Part shown: one piece after another, positions 48,709-57,574 of the stretch | Numbering within the stretch: the first letter of the stretch is position 1 | Layout: every line of letters begins with the position of its first letter | Source of the DNA: Bradyrhizobium mercantei | GTDB lineage: Bacteria > Pseudomonadota > Alphaproteobacteria > Rhizobiales > Xanthobacteraceae | NCBI RefSeq assembly: GCF_001982635.1 | Contig: NZ_MKFI01000003.1 | Span: 1-64,000, forward strand | Length of the DNA stretch: 64,000 nucleotides | Direction: 5' to 3' | Translations under genes and position numbers: made by a program | Notes under the pieces: generated by a model | The model's database searches: none | What the model saw: the letters and a program-made list of their open reading frames with translations, nothing else | What the model was told of the DNA's origin: nothing

Positions 48709-49764
48709 ATGTTTAGTGGGCAGGAGCGAAAGGCCGGCTCGGCTGTGCGCTCCTTTTTCGCCACGTGCCTTGCAGCGGTTTTGTTTTGCGTAACAGCCGC
48801 GCGCAGTGCCGAGGCGCATGTCAAATGGTTCTGTGCTTACGATGTCGCCGGCCAGCCCCGCGGACTCGAAAACGTCCTTTGCCTCGACTTTGAACTGCTG
48901 CTCGGCGTCGCCGTGTTCTGGCTGTTTGCGGGCTGCGTGATCGAGCCGACATCACTTGGTGATGCGACGATCCGCGTGCTGGACCGCGTCACCGCTGGAC
49001 TGCGGCTGCACACCGAAACGATGATGCGCGCGGTCGCCGCGTTCTTCTTCATCTCGATCTGGGCCGTGGGCGGGATCCTGCTGACACCCGAATTGAAGAC
49101 GTCGTCGCCCTATGTGGGCGCGCTGCAACTGGCGATCGCCGCCGGGATGCTGTCGCGGCGCACGCTGCCGCTGTCGGCCGCGGGGATGGCGATCCTGTTC
49201 GGGATCGGCGTCCGCGGCTACGGGGTTTTCCATCTCGCCGATTACCCTATTTTTCTCGGTGTTGCTGCCTATTTCGCGCTTGTCGGGCTGAACAAGGACC
49301 TGTTCGGAATCCGGCCGATCGACGTGATGCGGTATGCCGCGGCCGTGACGTTGATGTGGGCCTCGATCGAAAAATGGGCCTATCCGGAATGGAGCTTCCC
49401 GCTCCTGATCGAGCATGCCTCGATGACGCTCGGCTTCGACAATGAGTTCTACATGCGCGCTGCCGGCATGGTGGAATTCACCCTTGCCTTTGCCTTGATC
49501 TGGACGCCGCTGATCCGGCGCTGCGCCGCCGCCGTGCTGACCGGGATGTTCATCAGCGCGTGCTTCGAATTCGGCAAGATCGACACCATCGGACACTCGG
49601 CGATCATCGCCGTGCTGCTCGCGATCGTCGCCGACAACAAGGTGCTGTCGCGCGACCGCCGCGCCCCGTGGCTTGCCCCGGTCGCGCTCTGTGCCGCGCT
49701 GACGGTGACGTTGTTCGTCTACTATTTCGGCCACGCCGCGCTGTTCAAGACGACGGTCCTTTGA
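48709..49764 (+). CDS. polytopic membrane protein, DoxX-like, unknown function
   Basis: 351 residues from the ATG at 48709 (a GTG at 48691 is also possible). A signal-like first helix precedes a short periplasmic part with EAHVKWFCAYDVAGQPRG and CLDFELLLG. About eight further helices follow. The stretch SIEKWAYPEWSFPLLIEHASMTLGFD resembles the DoxX/SURF4-like membrane region, in which quinol-linked or redox functions are suggested. It faces the cupredoxin gene on the other strand. No firm function can be given. Confidence 0.6.
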   Translation: MFSGQERKAGSAVRSFFATCLAAVLFCVTAARSAEAHVKWFCAYDVAGQPRGLENVLCLDFELLLGVAVFWLFAGCVIEPTSLGDATIRVLDRVTAGLRLHTETMMRAVAAFFFISIWAVGGILLTPELKTSSPYVGALQLAIAAGMLSRRTLPLSAAGMAILFGIGVRGYGVFHLADYPIFLGVAAYFALVGLNKDLFGIRPIDVMRYAAAVTLMWASIEKWAYPEWSFPLLIEHASMTLGFDNEFYMRAAGMVEFTLAFALIWTPLIRRCAAAVLTGMFISACFEFGKIDTIGHSAIIAVLLAIVADNKVLSRDRRAPWLAPVALCAALTVTLFVYYFGHAALFKTTVL

Positions 49765-49789
49765 GATCGTCGCGGGCGCGAGGGGCAGG

Positions 49790-50155
49790 CTATTTGGCGA
49801 CGTGGACGGCGAGCTTCATCTTCGGATGAATGCCGCACAGCACGGTGAAGTCGCCCGGGACCGAAAAGGTGACGTCGAATTTGCTGCCCGGCTGCTGGTC
49901 GCCCGAGTCGAAACTGAACGTATCGGTGCTCAAATAAGCGTGATGCAGCAGTTCGCCGTCATCGTTAACGAACCGTAAAATCTCGCCGCGCTTGATCGAG
50001 ATCTCCGCCGGCTTGAATTCGCGATCCTTCTGCGAAATGACATAGGGACCGGCCCCCAGAGCCGCTCCGGCTAGCGCTCCCGTGACAATCGCGGCCGCTA
50101 AAGGCACGCGGCCGAACTGGCCGAGGCGCAGGACGCGCAACAAGCCTGACTGCAT
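49790..50155 (-). CDS. periplasmic cupredoxin (type 1 copper protein)
   Basis: 121 residues from the ATG at 50155 with GGGGG before it. A signal-anchor helix (about 18-35) precedes a plastocyanin-like domain: KRGEILRFVNDDGELLHHAY and FTVLCGIHPKMKLAVHV. The Cu ligands appear as H71 or H72, C107, H110 and M113, the type 1 pattern. Proteins of this kind carry electrons in the periplasm. The frame is open to 50200, but the start here gives a normal signal. It lies between a DoxX-like protein and a GGDEF/EAL gene. Confidence 0.85.
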   Translation of the reverse strand: MQSGLLRVLRLGQFGRVPLAAAIVTGALAGAALGAGPYVISQKDREFKPAEISIKRGEILRFVNDDGELLHHAYLSTDTFSFDSGDQQPGSKFDVTFSVPGDFTVLCGIHPKMKLAVHVAK

Positions 50156-50368
50156 GAGACCCCCGCTTGGAACTCCAACCCCGGCTACTCTAGCGTGCAA
50201 TTGGTGCGTTCCGAATTACCTGTGAGGCCGATTATCGCCAGCTGATCTTAACGATTTCAGCATGAGTTCCAGTCACTACTAATGCAATTTTGAGCAGACA
50301 GTCATTTTCCGCAAGCGCTGCGCGTTTCTGCGTAGCTTGAGTATCGAGCACTACGGCGAAACGCGGGC

Positions 50369-53278
50369 ATGGATAGCCTATTGGGCAACCTCAAAGTGAA
50401 GAGCGGTGCAGCCTTTCGGTTCGCAACCGGCAGGCTTTCGCGCCTTGCCCTGACCAAGGGTTCGATCCGCACCCAGATCCTGATCTTTTGCCTTGCGATG
50501 AGCGCCGTTGCGGTGGCGCTGGGCGGCTACTCCATTCTCGGCATCCGCCATGCCGGCGATCTGGTGGCGAAGACGTTCGACGAATCCCTGATGTCGATCA
50601 ACTACGCCCGCGCGGCCGGCGCAGACTTCGCCTCGATGCGGGTCGCCTCGTCGCAGCGCCTGCTGACCACGGATCCGGAGATCCGTGCCGGCCTCGACAG
50701 CCAGATCGAAAAGCTCGCGAAGACGCTGTCGGAAGATCTGACGATCGCCGCCGACCGGTCGCAGTCGTCGCGGGCCGCGCAAGCCGCCGCCAAGGTCCAG
50801 GAAGCCGCCGACGCCTGGATGGCGCTGCATCGCCGTGCGATCGAAACGTCCCAGGAGGGCGTTCCGGCGGCTGATCAGCATGCATCGGGTGCGACCGTCG
50901 GCGACGTCGATCGCTACTCCAAGATCGTCAGCCAGCAGGTCGAACTGCTGGTCAATTACACGGCCGGCGACGGCTTTCTATTCCGGCAGAAGGCGCTCTC
51001 GACGATCAAGCGCGATTTGCAGCTCAACGTCGCAGGGCTGACCGTCGCGCTGTTCCTGTCGGCGCTGTTCTCGTGGCTGCTGGCGCGCCGCATCATCGGG
51101 CCGGTCGCCATTGCATCGCGGGCGGCGCGGAGCATCGCCGGCGGCGACCTCGACGCCACCGTCCCCAAGGGTGGCACCGACGAGCTGGGTACGCTTCTGA
51201 CCGCCATGGAAACCATGCGCGACAACATCAGGCGGATGGTCGATCAGGAAGTCTCGCAGCGCCGTTCGGCGCAGGCGCGGCTGTCCGATGCGCTCGAAAC
51301 GTCGCGTGAGGGCGTCGTGCTGCTCGATGCCGACGGCCAGATCGCGCTGGCCAATTCGCGTGCCAGTGAATTCATCCGTCTCTCGCCGCAGCTGCTGCGC
51401 TCGGACCGGCTCGATGCCCCGAGCCTGGCGCCGGCCGACGGCGACATCGATGGCTTCGCGAGCGAGGCGCAGCTTTCCGACGGACGCTGGCTGCGCGTCA
51501 GCCGCAGCGAGACCCAGGAGGGCGGCGTCGTCCTCGTCTACAGCGACATCTCCGCGCTCAAGCAGCAGAAGGCGGAGCTGCATGAAACCAATTTGCGGCT
51601 GGACGCGGCGCTCACCCATATGTCGCAGGGGCTGTGCCTCTACAACAGCGAGGCGCGGCTGCAGGTCGCCAACCGTCGGTTCTGCGAGATCTTCGATATT
51701 TCGCCGGAGCTCGTCGTTCCCGGAATGACCATGGAGGACGTGCTCGGCCTGAGCGTTGCCGCCGGCAATCATGGTGACCGGACCGTCGCCGATCTGCTGG
51801 CGGAGCGCGAACGATCGATGGCCCAGCACGAGGGCAATTATCTGCAGCATCTCAGCGATGGCAGGATCATCGCCATCGCGCAGCGGCCGACGACCGACGG
51901 CGGCTGGCTCGTCACCTGCGAGGATGTCACCGAGCAGCAGCGGGCCGAGTCGCAGATCGCGTTCATGGCCCGGCATGACGCCCTGACCAAGTTGCCGAAC
52001 CGGACGTTGCTGGCCGAACGGATCGAGCTGGCGGTCGCCCAGGTCGGCCGCGGACTGGGCTTCGCGGTGTTCTGCCTCGACCTCGATAATTTCAAGCAGG
52101 TCAACGATACGCTCGGGCATCCGGTCGGCGACGAATTGCTCTGTGCGGTCGCGGACCGCCTCAACGCCTGCGTCCGCGAGGTCGACACTGTCGCGCGTCT
52201 GGGCGGCGACGAGTTCGCGGTGATCCAGTGCGGCGTGCAGGGCGGTGAGGAGGCCGAGCGCCTCGCGCGCCGTATCGTGGAGTGCGTCGGCGCTCCCTAC
52301 GAGCTGAACGGGCATCGCGTCGTGGTCGGGTGCAGCGTCGGCATCTCGATGTCGCCGGTCGACGGCACCACCGGCGAGAAGCTCCTGAAGAATGCCGACG
52401 TCGCGTTGTACCGCGCCAAGATGGAAGGCCGGGGCACCTGGCGCTTCTTCGAGCCCGCGATGGACGCCAGCCTGCAGCGGCGCCGCGCGATCGAGCTCGA
52501 CCTTCGCGAGGCGATGGCCAAGGACGAGTTCTCGCTGTTCTACCAGCCGCTCTACGATCTCCATCTCGACCGCATCTGCGGTTTCGAGGCGCTGCTGCGC
52601 TGGCATCATCCCAAGCGCGGGCTGGTGCCGCCGGACCAGTTCATCCCGATCGCGGAAGAGATCGGCCTGATCGGTCCGTTGGGAGAATGGGTGCTCGACC
52701 GCGCCTGCGAGCAGGCCGTCACCTGGCCCAGCGAGATGAAGCTCGCGGTCAACGTGTCCGCGGTCCAGTTCCGTGATCCCGACTTCATCGACGTCGTGGT
52801 CAACGCGCTCGCGGCGTCAAAACTGTCGCCGCGCCGGCTGGAGCTCGAAATCACCGAGTCGGTCTTCCTCGCCAACAGTACCGAGACGCTTGCAACCTTG
52901 CACAAGCTCAAGGCGCAGGGCGTGCGCATCGCGCTGGACGATTTCGGCACCGGCTATTCGTCGCTGAGCTATCTGCGCAGCTTCCCGTTCGACAAGCTCA
53001 AGATCGACAAGTCCTTCGTGCGCGACGCGACCGCGACGCACGGATCGAAATCGATCGTTCGTGCCGTGATCAGCCTCGGCCGAAGCCTCGGCATGACCAC
53101 GATCGCGGAGGGCATCGAGACCGTCGAGCAGCTCGATCACATGCGGGCCGAAGGCTGCAACGAGGCCCAGGGCTTCCTGCTCAGTCATCCGGTCCCGGTA
53201 ACCGAAATCGCAGCCAAGATCCTCGAATTGAGAAACGGCTTCAAGCCGCCCGCCACCAAGAAGGCGATGGCGAGCTAG
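50369..53278 (+). CDS. membrane-bound GGDEF-EAL cyclic-di-GMP protein with HAMP and PAS domains
   Basis: 969 residues. Two membrane helices (about 30-55 and 215-240) enclose a helical periplasmic sensor. HAMP follows (about 240-295), then two PAS-like domains (about 300-400 and 405-530). The GGDEF active site is intact, at 612-616, in a domain of about 535-695. The EAL domain (about 700-955) keeps EAL at 740-742 and the DDFGTGYSSL loop. Both the cyclase and phosphodiesterase motifs are thus complete. It may control motility or pilus-dependent attachment, but no partner is encoded next to it. Confidence 0.93.
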   Translation: MDSLLGNLKVKSGAAFRFATGRLSRLALTKGSIRTQILIFCLAMSAVAVALGGYSILGIRHAGDLVAKTFDESLMSINYARAAGADFASMRVASSQRLLTTDPEIRAGLDSQIEKLAKTLSEDLTIAADRSQSSRAAQAAAKVQEAADAWMALHRRAIETSQEGVPAADQHASGATVGDVDRYSKIVSQQVELLVNYTAGDGFLFRQKALSTIKRDLQLNVAGLTVALFLSALFSWLLARRIIGPVAIASRAARSIAGGDLDATVPKGGTDELGTLLTAMETMRDNIRRMVDQEVSQRRSAQARLSDALETSREGVVLLDADGQIALANSRASEFIRLSPQLLRSDRLDAPSLAPADGDIDGFASEAQLSDGRWLRVSRSETQEGGVVLVYSDISALKQQKAELHETNLRLDAALTHMSQGLCLYNSEARLQVANRRFCEIFDISPELVVPGMTMEDVLGLSVAAGNHGDRTVADLLAERERSMAQHEGNYLQHLSDGRIIAIAQRPTTDGGWLVTCEDVTEQQRAESQIAFMARHDALTKLPNRTLLAERIELAVAQVGRGLGFAVFCLDLDNFKQVNDTLGHPVGDELLCAVADRLNACVREVDTVARLGGDEFAVIQCGVQGGEEAERLARRIVECVGAPYELNGHRVVVGCSVGISMSPVDGTTGEKLLKNADVALYRAKMEGRGTWRFFEPAMDASLQRRRAIELDLREAMAKDEFSLFYQPLYDLHLDRICGFEALLRWHHPKRGLVPPDQFIPIAEEIGLIGPLGEWVLDRACEQAVTWPSEMKLAVNVSAVQFRDPDFIDVVVNALAASKLSPRRLELEITESVFLANSTETLATLHKLKAQGVRIALDDFGTGYSSLSYLRSFPFDKLKIDKSFVRDATATHGSKSIVRAVISLGRSLGMTTIAEGIETVEQLDHMRAEGCNEAQGFLLSHPVPVTEIAAKILELRNGFKPPATKKAMAS

Positions 53279-53348
53279 GCCCAAGGATCGAGCGCGTAGA
53301 GCGGGTAGATCGGTCGCGTGAATGTGACCGCTTTCTTCCCAAGCAAAA

Positions 53349-53373
53349 AGGCGGCCCAATCAGGAGGCCGCCT
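53349..53373 (-). terminator. terminator after ecfG, possibly shared with the GGDEF/EAL gene
   Basis: An 8-bp stem AGGCGGCC / GGCCGCCT with a 9-base loop lies between convergent genes. On the minus strand the tail reads TTTTGCTT; the plus-strand side ends CTTGTGTTTTC. Confidence 0.8.
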
Positions 53374-53398
53374 CTTGTGTTTTCAGTGGCGCTCGCGC

Positions 53399-53947
53399 CT
53401 ATCCGCCATTGCCGCCGATCACGGCGCGCACCGTGTTGTCGGGGCCGAAATCCTCGGCGCTGTCGACATAGAGCAGCGCGGAGAGCTTCGATCGCGCACG
53501 GTTGACGCGGCTCTTGATGGTGCCGACCGCGCAGCCGCAGATCGCCGCCGCATCCTCGTAGGAAAAGCCGGAGGCACCAACCAGGATCAGCGCCTCGCGC
53601 TGGTCCTGCGGCAGCTTTTCGAGCGCCGCGCGGAATTCCTCGAACTCCAGATGCGCGGCTTGCGACGGCTGGCTCTTCAGCGTCTTGGCATAATTGCCCT
53701 CGGCGTCCTCCACCTCGCGCCGCCGCTTCCGGTAGTCGGAGCGAAACAGGTTGCGCAGGATGGTGAACAGCCACGCAGGCAGGTTCGAGCCGGGCTGGAA
53801 CGAGTCGATGTTGGCGATCGCGCGCAGCAGGGTCTCCTGCACCAGATCGTCGGCGCGGTCACCATTACCCGACAGCGAGATCGCGAACGCGCGCAGGCTC
53901 GGGACCGACGCCAGGATGTCGTCGCGAAGTTCATTCGTGAGAGGCAT
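53399..53947 (-). CDS. ecfG: RNA polymerase sigma factor EcfG (general stress response)
   Basis: 182 residues, ECF sigma factor with regions 2 and 4: region 2 at about 18-85 (NGDRADDLVQETLLRAIAN), region 4 at about 115-170 (LPQDQREALILVGASGFSYEDAAAICG, then TIKSRVNRARS). This form is EcfG, the general stress sigma of alphaproteobacteria, as the neighbours nepR and phyR show. Its ATG overlaps the nepR stop by one base, so sigma and anti-sigma are made together. Its targets carry GGAAC-N16/17-CGTT promoters. Confidence 0.94.
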   Translation of the reverse strand: MPLTNELRDDILASVPSLRAFAISLSGNGDRADDLVQETLLRAIANIDSFQPGSNLPAWLFTILRNLFRSDYRKRRREVEDAEGNYAKTLKSQPSQAAHLEFEEFRAALEKLPQDQREALILVGASGFSYEDAAAICGCAVGTIKSRVNRARSKLSALLYVDSAEDFGPDNTVRAVIGGNGG

Positions 53948-54162
53948 TAGTCCCCTCCATTGTTCTTGTCGGTATCGCCCCCGGCCACGGCCGCCGCGGC
54001 GGCCTCGGGCCCGTCGAGTTTGCGGATCAGCTCCGCAAAGCGGTCGGGCACCCCCTGTCGCACCACATCGTCGTACATGGCGCGCAGCTGGTGGCCGATT
54101 CTCGATTGAATCTCGGCGTTGAGACCGCCCTGCTTCTTTACTTCCTTCATGATCTGATCCAC
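53947..54162 (-). CDS. nepR: anti-sigma factor NepR
   Basis: 71 residues, a small mostly helical protein typical of NepR: residues about 14-55 (LNAEIQSRIGHQLRAMYDDVV, then VPDRFAELIRKL) form the two helices that wrap around EcfG or around the sigma-like half of PhyR. It holds EcfG inactive until PhyR is phosphorylated. First gene of the nepR-ecfG pair; divergent from phyR. Confidence 0.93.
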   Translation of the reverse strand: MDQIMKEVKKQGGLNAEIQSRIGHQLRAMYDDVVRQGVPDRFAELIRKLDGPEAAAAAVAGGDTDKNNGGD

Positions 54163-54246
54163 GCTTCCCCGGGAGTTAAGTCTCTGATTTCCAAGATGTT
54201 TCCTCGAAAAAAGAGGCTGGCCGCGTTGCCTCGTCGGTCAGGAGCT

Positions 54247-54271
54247 AATGCAAAGTTGCGCAGAAAGTTCC
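54247..54271 (-). promoter_or_regulatory. candidate EcfG-dependent promoter of nepR-ecfG
   Basis: On the minus strand GGAAC (54267-54271) is followed by 16 bases and CATT (54247-54250). The -10 part deviates from CGTT in one base. It lies about 85 bases before the nepR start. Autoregulation of this locus is known in related species. Confidence 0.45.
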
Positions 54272-54292
54272 GGAAGGCTGGAACTATTTCGT

Positions 54293-54319
54293 GGAACTTT
54301 TTCGGCTTTCGCGCGTAGT
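54293..54319 (+). promoter_or_regulatory. candidate EcfG-dependent promoter of phyR
   Basis: GGAAC (54293-54297), 16 bases, then CGTA (54314-54317). One mismatch to the -10 CGTT. It lies about 130 bases before the phyR start and points away from the nepR promoter. Confidence 0.45.
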
Positions 54320-54449
54320 CGGGCATGCAGGGGAACCGGGGTCGCCCCAGAAACTGGATTCTTTACGCTGGATTCTGTCGCCCCCAGACAACGGGTTTCA
54401 GGCCGCCAGGCCCAACAAGCCGGGCCTCACGAACAAGGATGGAGTGGGA

Positions 54450-55262
54450 ATGTCCCGATCGCAGATCGTTGCCGAACACCTTCCGTTGCTGCGCCGTTAC
54501 GCTCGCGCACTGACCGGAAACCAGGCGTCGGGGGACGCCTATGTCGGGGCCATGCTGGAGGCCCTGTTGCAGGATGGAGCATTGCTCGATCAGACGCACG
54601 GCCCGCGCGCCGGCCTGTTCCGGCTGTTCACCCAGATCTGGAATTCGGTATCGGTGAACAACAACGACAATGCCGACGTCGCGACGCTGTCGCTGCCGCC
54701 GGAGCGCCGGCTCTCCAACATCACGCCGCTGCCGCGGCAGGCCTTCCTGCTGCTGTCGCTGGAAGGTTTTTCGGAGGAAGAGGTCGGCTACATCCTCGGC
54801 ACCGATATTGCCGAGACGCGCAAGCTGACCGATGCCGCCGGCCGCGAGATGGCCGCCGAGATCGCCACCGACGTCCTGATCATCGAGGACGAGACCTTCA
54901 TCGCCATGGACCTCGAGAGCCTGGTGAAGAATCTCGGCCACAACGTGATCGGCGTTGCGCGCACGCATTCCGATGCGGTGGCGCTTGCCAAGAACAAGAA
55001 GCCCGGCCTGATCCTCGCCGACATCCAGCTCGCCGACGGCTCGTCGGGCCTCGATGCGGTGAACGAACTGCTGCGGACCTTCGAGGTGCCGGTGGTGTTC
55101 ATCACCGCCTATCCCGAGCGCTTCCTGACCGGCGAACGGCCGGAGCCGGCGTTCCTGATCTCGAAACCGTTCCAGCCGGCGATGGTGTCGGCGGTGGCGA
55201 GCCAGGCGCTGTTCTTCCAGCGCAACTCGCGCAACCGCACGCCGCGCGCGGCGTCGGCATGA
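54450..55262 (+). CDS. phyR: general stress response regulator PhyR
   Basis: 270 residues from the ATG at 54450 (GGAGTGG before it). The N-terminal half (about 5-135) is a sigma-like decoy domain: AEHLPLLRRYARALTGNQ and LPRQAFLLLSLEGFSEEEVGYI. The C-terminal half is a receiver with the phospho-acceptor D191 in LILADIQL and the conserved Lys in LISKPFQPA. When phosphorylated, PhyR traps NepR and frees EcfG. It lies divergent from nepR-ecfG. The kinase that phosphorylates it is not encoded nearby. Confidence 0.95.
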   Translation: MSRSQIVAEHLPLLRRYARALTGNQASGDAYVGAMLEALLQDGALLDQTHGPRAGLFRLFTQIWNSVSVNNNDNADVATLSLPPERRLSNITPLPRQAFLLLSLEGFSEEEVGYILGTDIAETRKLTDAAGREMAAEIATDVLIIEDETFIAMDLESLVKNLGHNVIGVARTHSDAVALAKNKKPGLILADIQLADGSSGLDAVNELLRTFEVPVVFITAYPERFLTGERPEPAFLISKPFQPAMVSAVASQALFFQRNSRNRTPRAASA

Positions 55263-55290
55263 TCTGAGTTTACGCAAGAGGGCAAAATCC

Positions 55291-55323
55291 AGCCGGCGTA
55301 CCGCGAGGTGCGCCGGCTTTTTG
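55291..55323 (+). terminator. intrinsic terminator after phyR
   Basis: AGCCGGCG and CGCCGGCT form an 8-bp stem with a 12-base loop, followed by TTTTTG; 28 bases past the phyR stop. The P450 gene converges from the other side. Confidence 0.85.
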
Positions 55324-55341
55324 TTGCGCGCGACGTCGAAG

Positions 55342-56553
55342 CTATTTGCGCGTGACGCTGACCGGCATCGTGCTGAGCGCCCGCAGGCCCGAGCTGTCGC
55401 GGAAAGCTGTCGGGCCTGCGATGTCGAACTGCTTCACGCGGCTCGCGAGTGCCGCGATCACGGCCTCCGCCTCCAGCCGCGCCACCATCTGCCCGACGCA
55501 GCCGTGGATGCCGACGCCGAAGCCCATGTGTCCGGACAGCCGCCGCCGGACGTCGAACCGGTCGGCATGCTCCCAGCGCGTCTCGTCGCGATTGGCTGAG
55601 GCGAGCAGCAGCAGCACCTTCTCGTGCCTGCCGATCGCAACGCCTGCAATTTCGGTCTCGTGCGGCGTGGTGCGGAACACGAACGGCGCCGGTGAATCGA
55701 ACCGCAGCGTCTCGTCGAATGCCGCGCGCGACAATGACGGATCGGCGGCGAGCAACGCCCATTGCTCGGGATGGCGCGCCAGCGTGTACAGCGCCATGCC
55801 GATCGCGCTGATCGTGGTGTCGAGCCCGGCCGAGAGCAGCGAACGCACCAGGAGCGGCGCTTCCTCCGCGCTGATCTCGCCTGCGTCGGCCGCCTCGTAG
55901 ACCTGTGCGCCAAAGCTGCCCGGGCGCAGCGCCTCGCGCTGGCAGCGCGCCGCGACCCAGGGCAGCACGCGCGGCGCCTGCGCCATCAACTCGCGAAAGT
56001 AATCGTTCTCGGGCCCGAAGCCGGCGAACACCATCGCGCCATAGGTCAGGAAATTCTCGCGGCCCTCCTGGTCGATGCCGAGCGCGTCGGGAAACACGCT
56101 GACCGGAAACACCTCCGCGATGTCCTTGATGGCGTCGAACGAGCCGCGCTCGACCAGCCCGTCGACGAGCGTTGCAGCCGTCGCCTTGAAGTCATCGGCA
56201 AGCTTGCGCATCGCACCGGGCGAGAGGATCCGCGCCAGCACCGCGCGGGTCCGCGTGTGCAGCGGCGGATCGGCTTCCAGGATGATGCTCGGCGGCCGCC
56301 ACGGCTTCTCCTTGAAGTGGTTCGCAAGCCCGGCGCCGCCGGCGTTGCTGAAATTGACGTGGTCTCCGAAGATCGCCTTGACCTCGGCAAAGCGCGGCAC
56401 CGCCCAGATATCGTACTTCGTCAGGCGAATGACCGGCGCCGCGGTGCGCAGCCCCGCATAGGTGCCGTAGGGATCGGCCCGCGTCGCCGGGCTGAACGGA
56501 TCGAAATCACTGCGGACAATGTCGCCGGCGAGGGGGCTCGCAAGGGTGCTCAT
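55342..56553 (-). CDS. cytochrome P450, CYP199-like
   Basis: A 403-residue soluble bacterial P450. Haem-binding FGVGIHGCVG (345-354) with Cys 352; the I-helix SAGLDTT (241-247) and ExxR at 281-284 are complete. Several stretches, such as KEKPWRPPSIILEADPPLHTR (given in part) and EAPLLVRSLLSAGLDTT, closely match CYP199A enzymes of Rhodopseudomonas, which oxidise 4-substituted benzoates. The exact substrate needs testing. A redox partner is not next to it. A perfect palindrome lies upstream, and a TetR gene is divergent beyond it. Confidence 0.92.
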   Translation of the reverse strand: MSTLASPLAGDIVRSDFDPFSPATRADPYGTYAGLRTAAPVIRLTKYDIWAVPRFAEVKAIFGDHVNFSNAGGAGLANHFKEKPWRPPSIILEADPPLHTRTRAVLARILSPGAMRKLADDFKATAATLVDGLVERGSFDAIKDIAEVFPVSVFPDALGIDQEGRENFLTYGAMVFAGFGPENDYFRELMAQAPRVLPWVAARCQREALRPGSFGAQVYEAADAGEISAEEAPLLVRSLLSAGLDTTISAIGMALYTLARHPEQWALLAADPSLSRAAFDETLRFDSPAPFVFRTTPHETEIAGVAIGRHEKVLLLLASANRDETRWEHADRFDVRRRLSGHMGFGVGIHGCVGQMVARLEAEAVIAALASRVKQFDIAGPTAFRDSSGLRALSTMPVSVTRK

Positions 56554-56576
56554 CGGATCCTCCCGTCTTGTGATCA

Positions 56577-56600
56577 GTTAATTGACCATAGTCAATTAAC
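56577..56600. promoter_or_regulatory. perfect palindrome, likely TetR operator of the P450 gene
   Basis: GTTAATTGAC-CATA-GTCAATTAAC: a perfect 10-bp inverted repeat with 4-base spacer, 24 bases before the P450 start codon. Size and symmetry suit a TetR-type dimer, and a tetR-family gene starts 167 bases further on the other strand. Confidence 0.75.
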
Positions 56601-56653
56601 CAGGATATGGCAAGGGGGAGCTCGTTTCGATTCCATCGGACCGGAAAAGGCTC

Positions 56654-56756
56654 TAAAGCGCGATGAGATTGGATTGAGCCGTCATCGCGCTTTAGCTCAT
56701 TGTTTGAGCATGATCTTTTCGGAAAACCGCTTCGCACTTTTCCGGATCATGCTTTA
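56654..56756 (-). repeat. compound palindromic repeat (REP family 1, inverted copy)
   Basis: In reverse complement it reads like the element at 28657-28756: first the ATGATCCGGAAAAG hairpin, then AAAGCGCGATGACG with CATCGCGCTTTA. The first hairpin ends 10 bases before the TetR gene start. Confidence 0.85.
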
Positions 56757-56766
56757 GGAGACGGCC

Positions 56767-57492
56767 ATGTCGATCGAGGAGCGATCCAGCAAGGGGGCGC
56801 GGCGCTTTCAGCGCCGGGCGCGCCAGGAGGCCGACAAGGAGGCGTTGAAGGCGCTGATCCTCGAGACCGCGCGCAAGGAGTTCGCCGCCGGCACGCTCGA
56901 GACCGTTTCGATCCAGAAGATCGCCGACGCGATCGGCTACTCCAAGGGCACCGTCCTCAAATACTATCCGACCAAGCTGTTGCTGCTGCTCGCGGTGAAG
57001 CAGCAGAATCTCGAGGCGGTTGCCGCCCAGCTCGAGCGGGTGCGCGCCCAGACGGCCGACAGCGATCTGCGGCTGCGGCGGGTGATGGAAACCTATCTCG
57101 ATTACTGGGCCGACAATCCCGATCATTTCCGCTCGCTGTTCTCGATGTCCGGCACGGTCGAGGACCGCCGCTTTCCCGATGGCGTCTATTTCGGCGAGAC
57201 CGAGATCGCGCGCCGCAGCTATGAGCTGTTCGTGGTCTCGGTGCGGGAGTATCTGGCGGCGCATGGCGCCGAACCTGCGCCGGGCCTGCCGCAGCGGCTC
57301 GCGACCGCGCTGCTTGCGGCAATCCATGGCGTGGTTGCGCTGACGCTCGGCACGCCGACCATGAAACTTCCCGACATGCGCGGCACCGGCCGGCTGCTGG
57401 TCGCGAGCCTGATCGATGCCTGGACGGCCAGACTTGCCGTCGCACGGAACAGCGAGGGCTGGCCGAGGATCACGACCGGCACCTTTGCCTGA
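56767..57492 (+). CDS. TetR family transcriptional regulator
   Basis: 241 residues. The N-terminal helix-turn-helix lies at about 45-70: TVSIQKIADAIGYSKGTVLKYY, with a basic leader before it. The C-terminal ligand domain is not assignable. Divergent from the P450 gene, whose promoter carries a perfect palindrome, so it likely represses that gene in the absence of an aromatic ligand. Start ATG at 56767 follows GGAGACGGCC. Confidence 0.88.
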   Translation: MSIEERSSKGARRFQRRARQEADKEALKALILETARKEFAAGTLETVSIQKIADAIGYSKGTVLKYYPTKLLLLLAVKQQNLEAVAAQLERVRAQTADSDLRLRRVMETYLDYWADNPDHFRSLFSMSGTVEDRRFPDGVYFGETEIARRSYELFVVSVREYLAAHGAEPAPGLPQRLATALLAAIHGVVALTLGTPTMKLPDMRGTGRLLVASLIDAWTARLAVARNSEGWPRITTGTFA

Positions 57493-57574
57493 CAGGGTGG
57501 CATGCATGGGCCAGGCGATGCGGCATGCGCGATGCGCGGTGGAATCGCGTGCCGCCGCCTGCTAAGCGCGGCCG

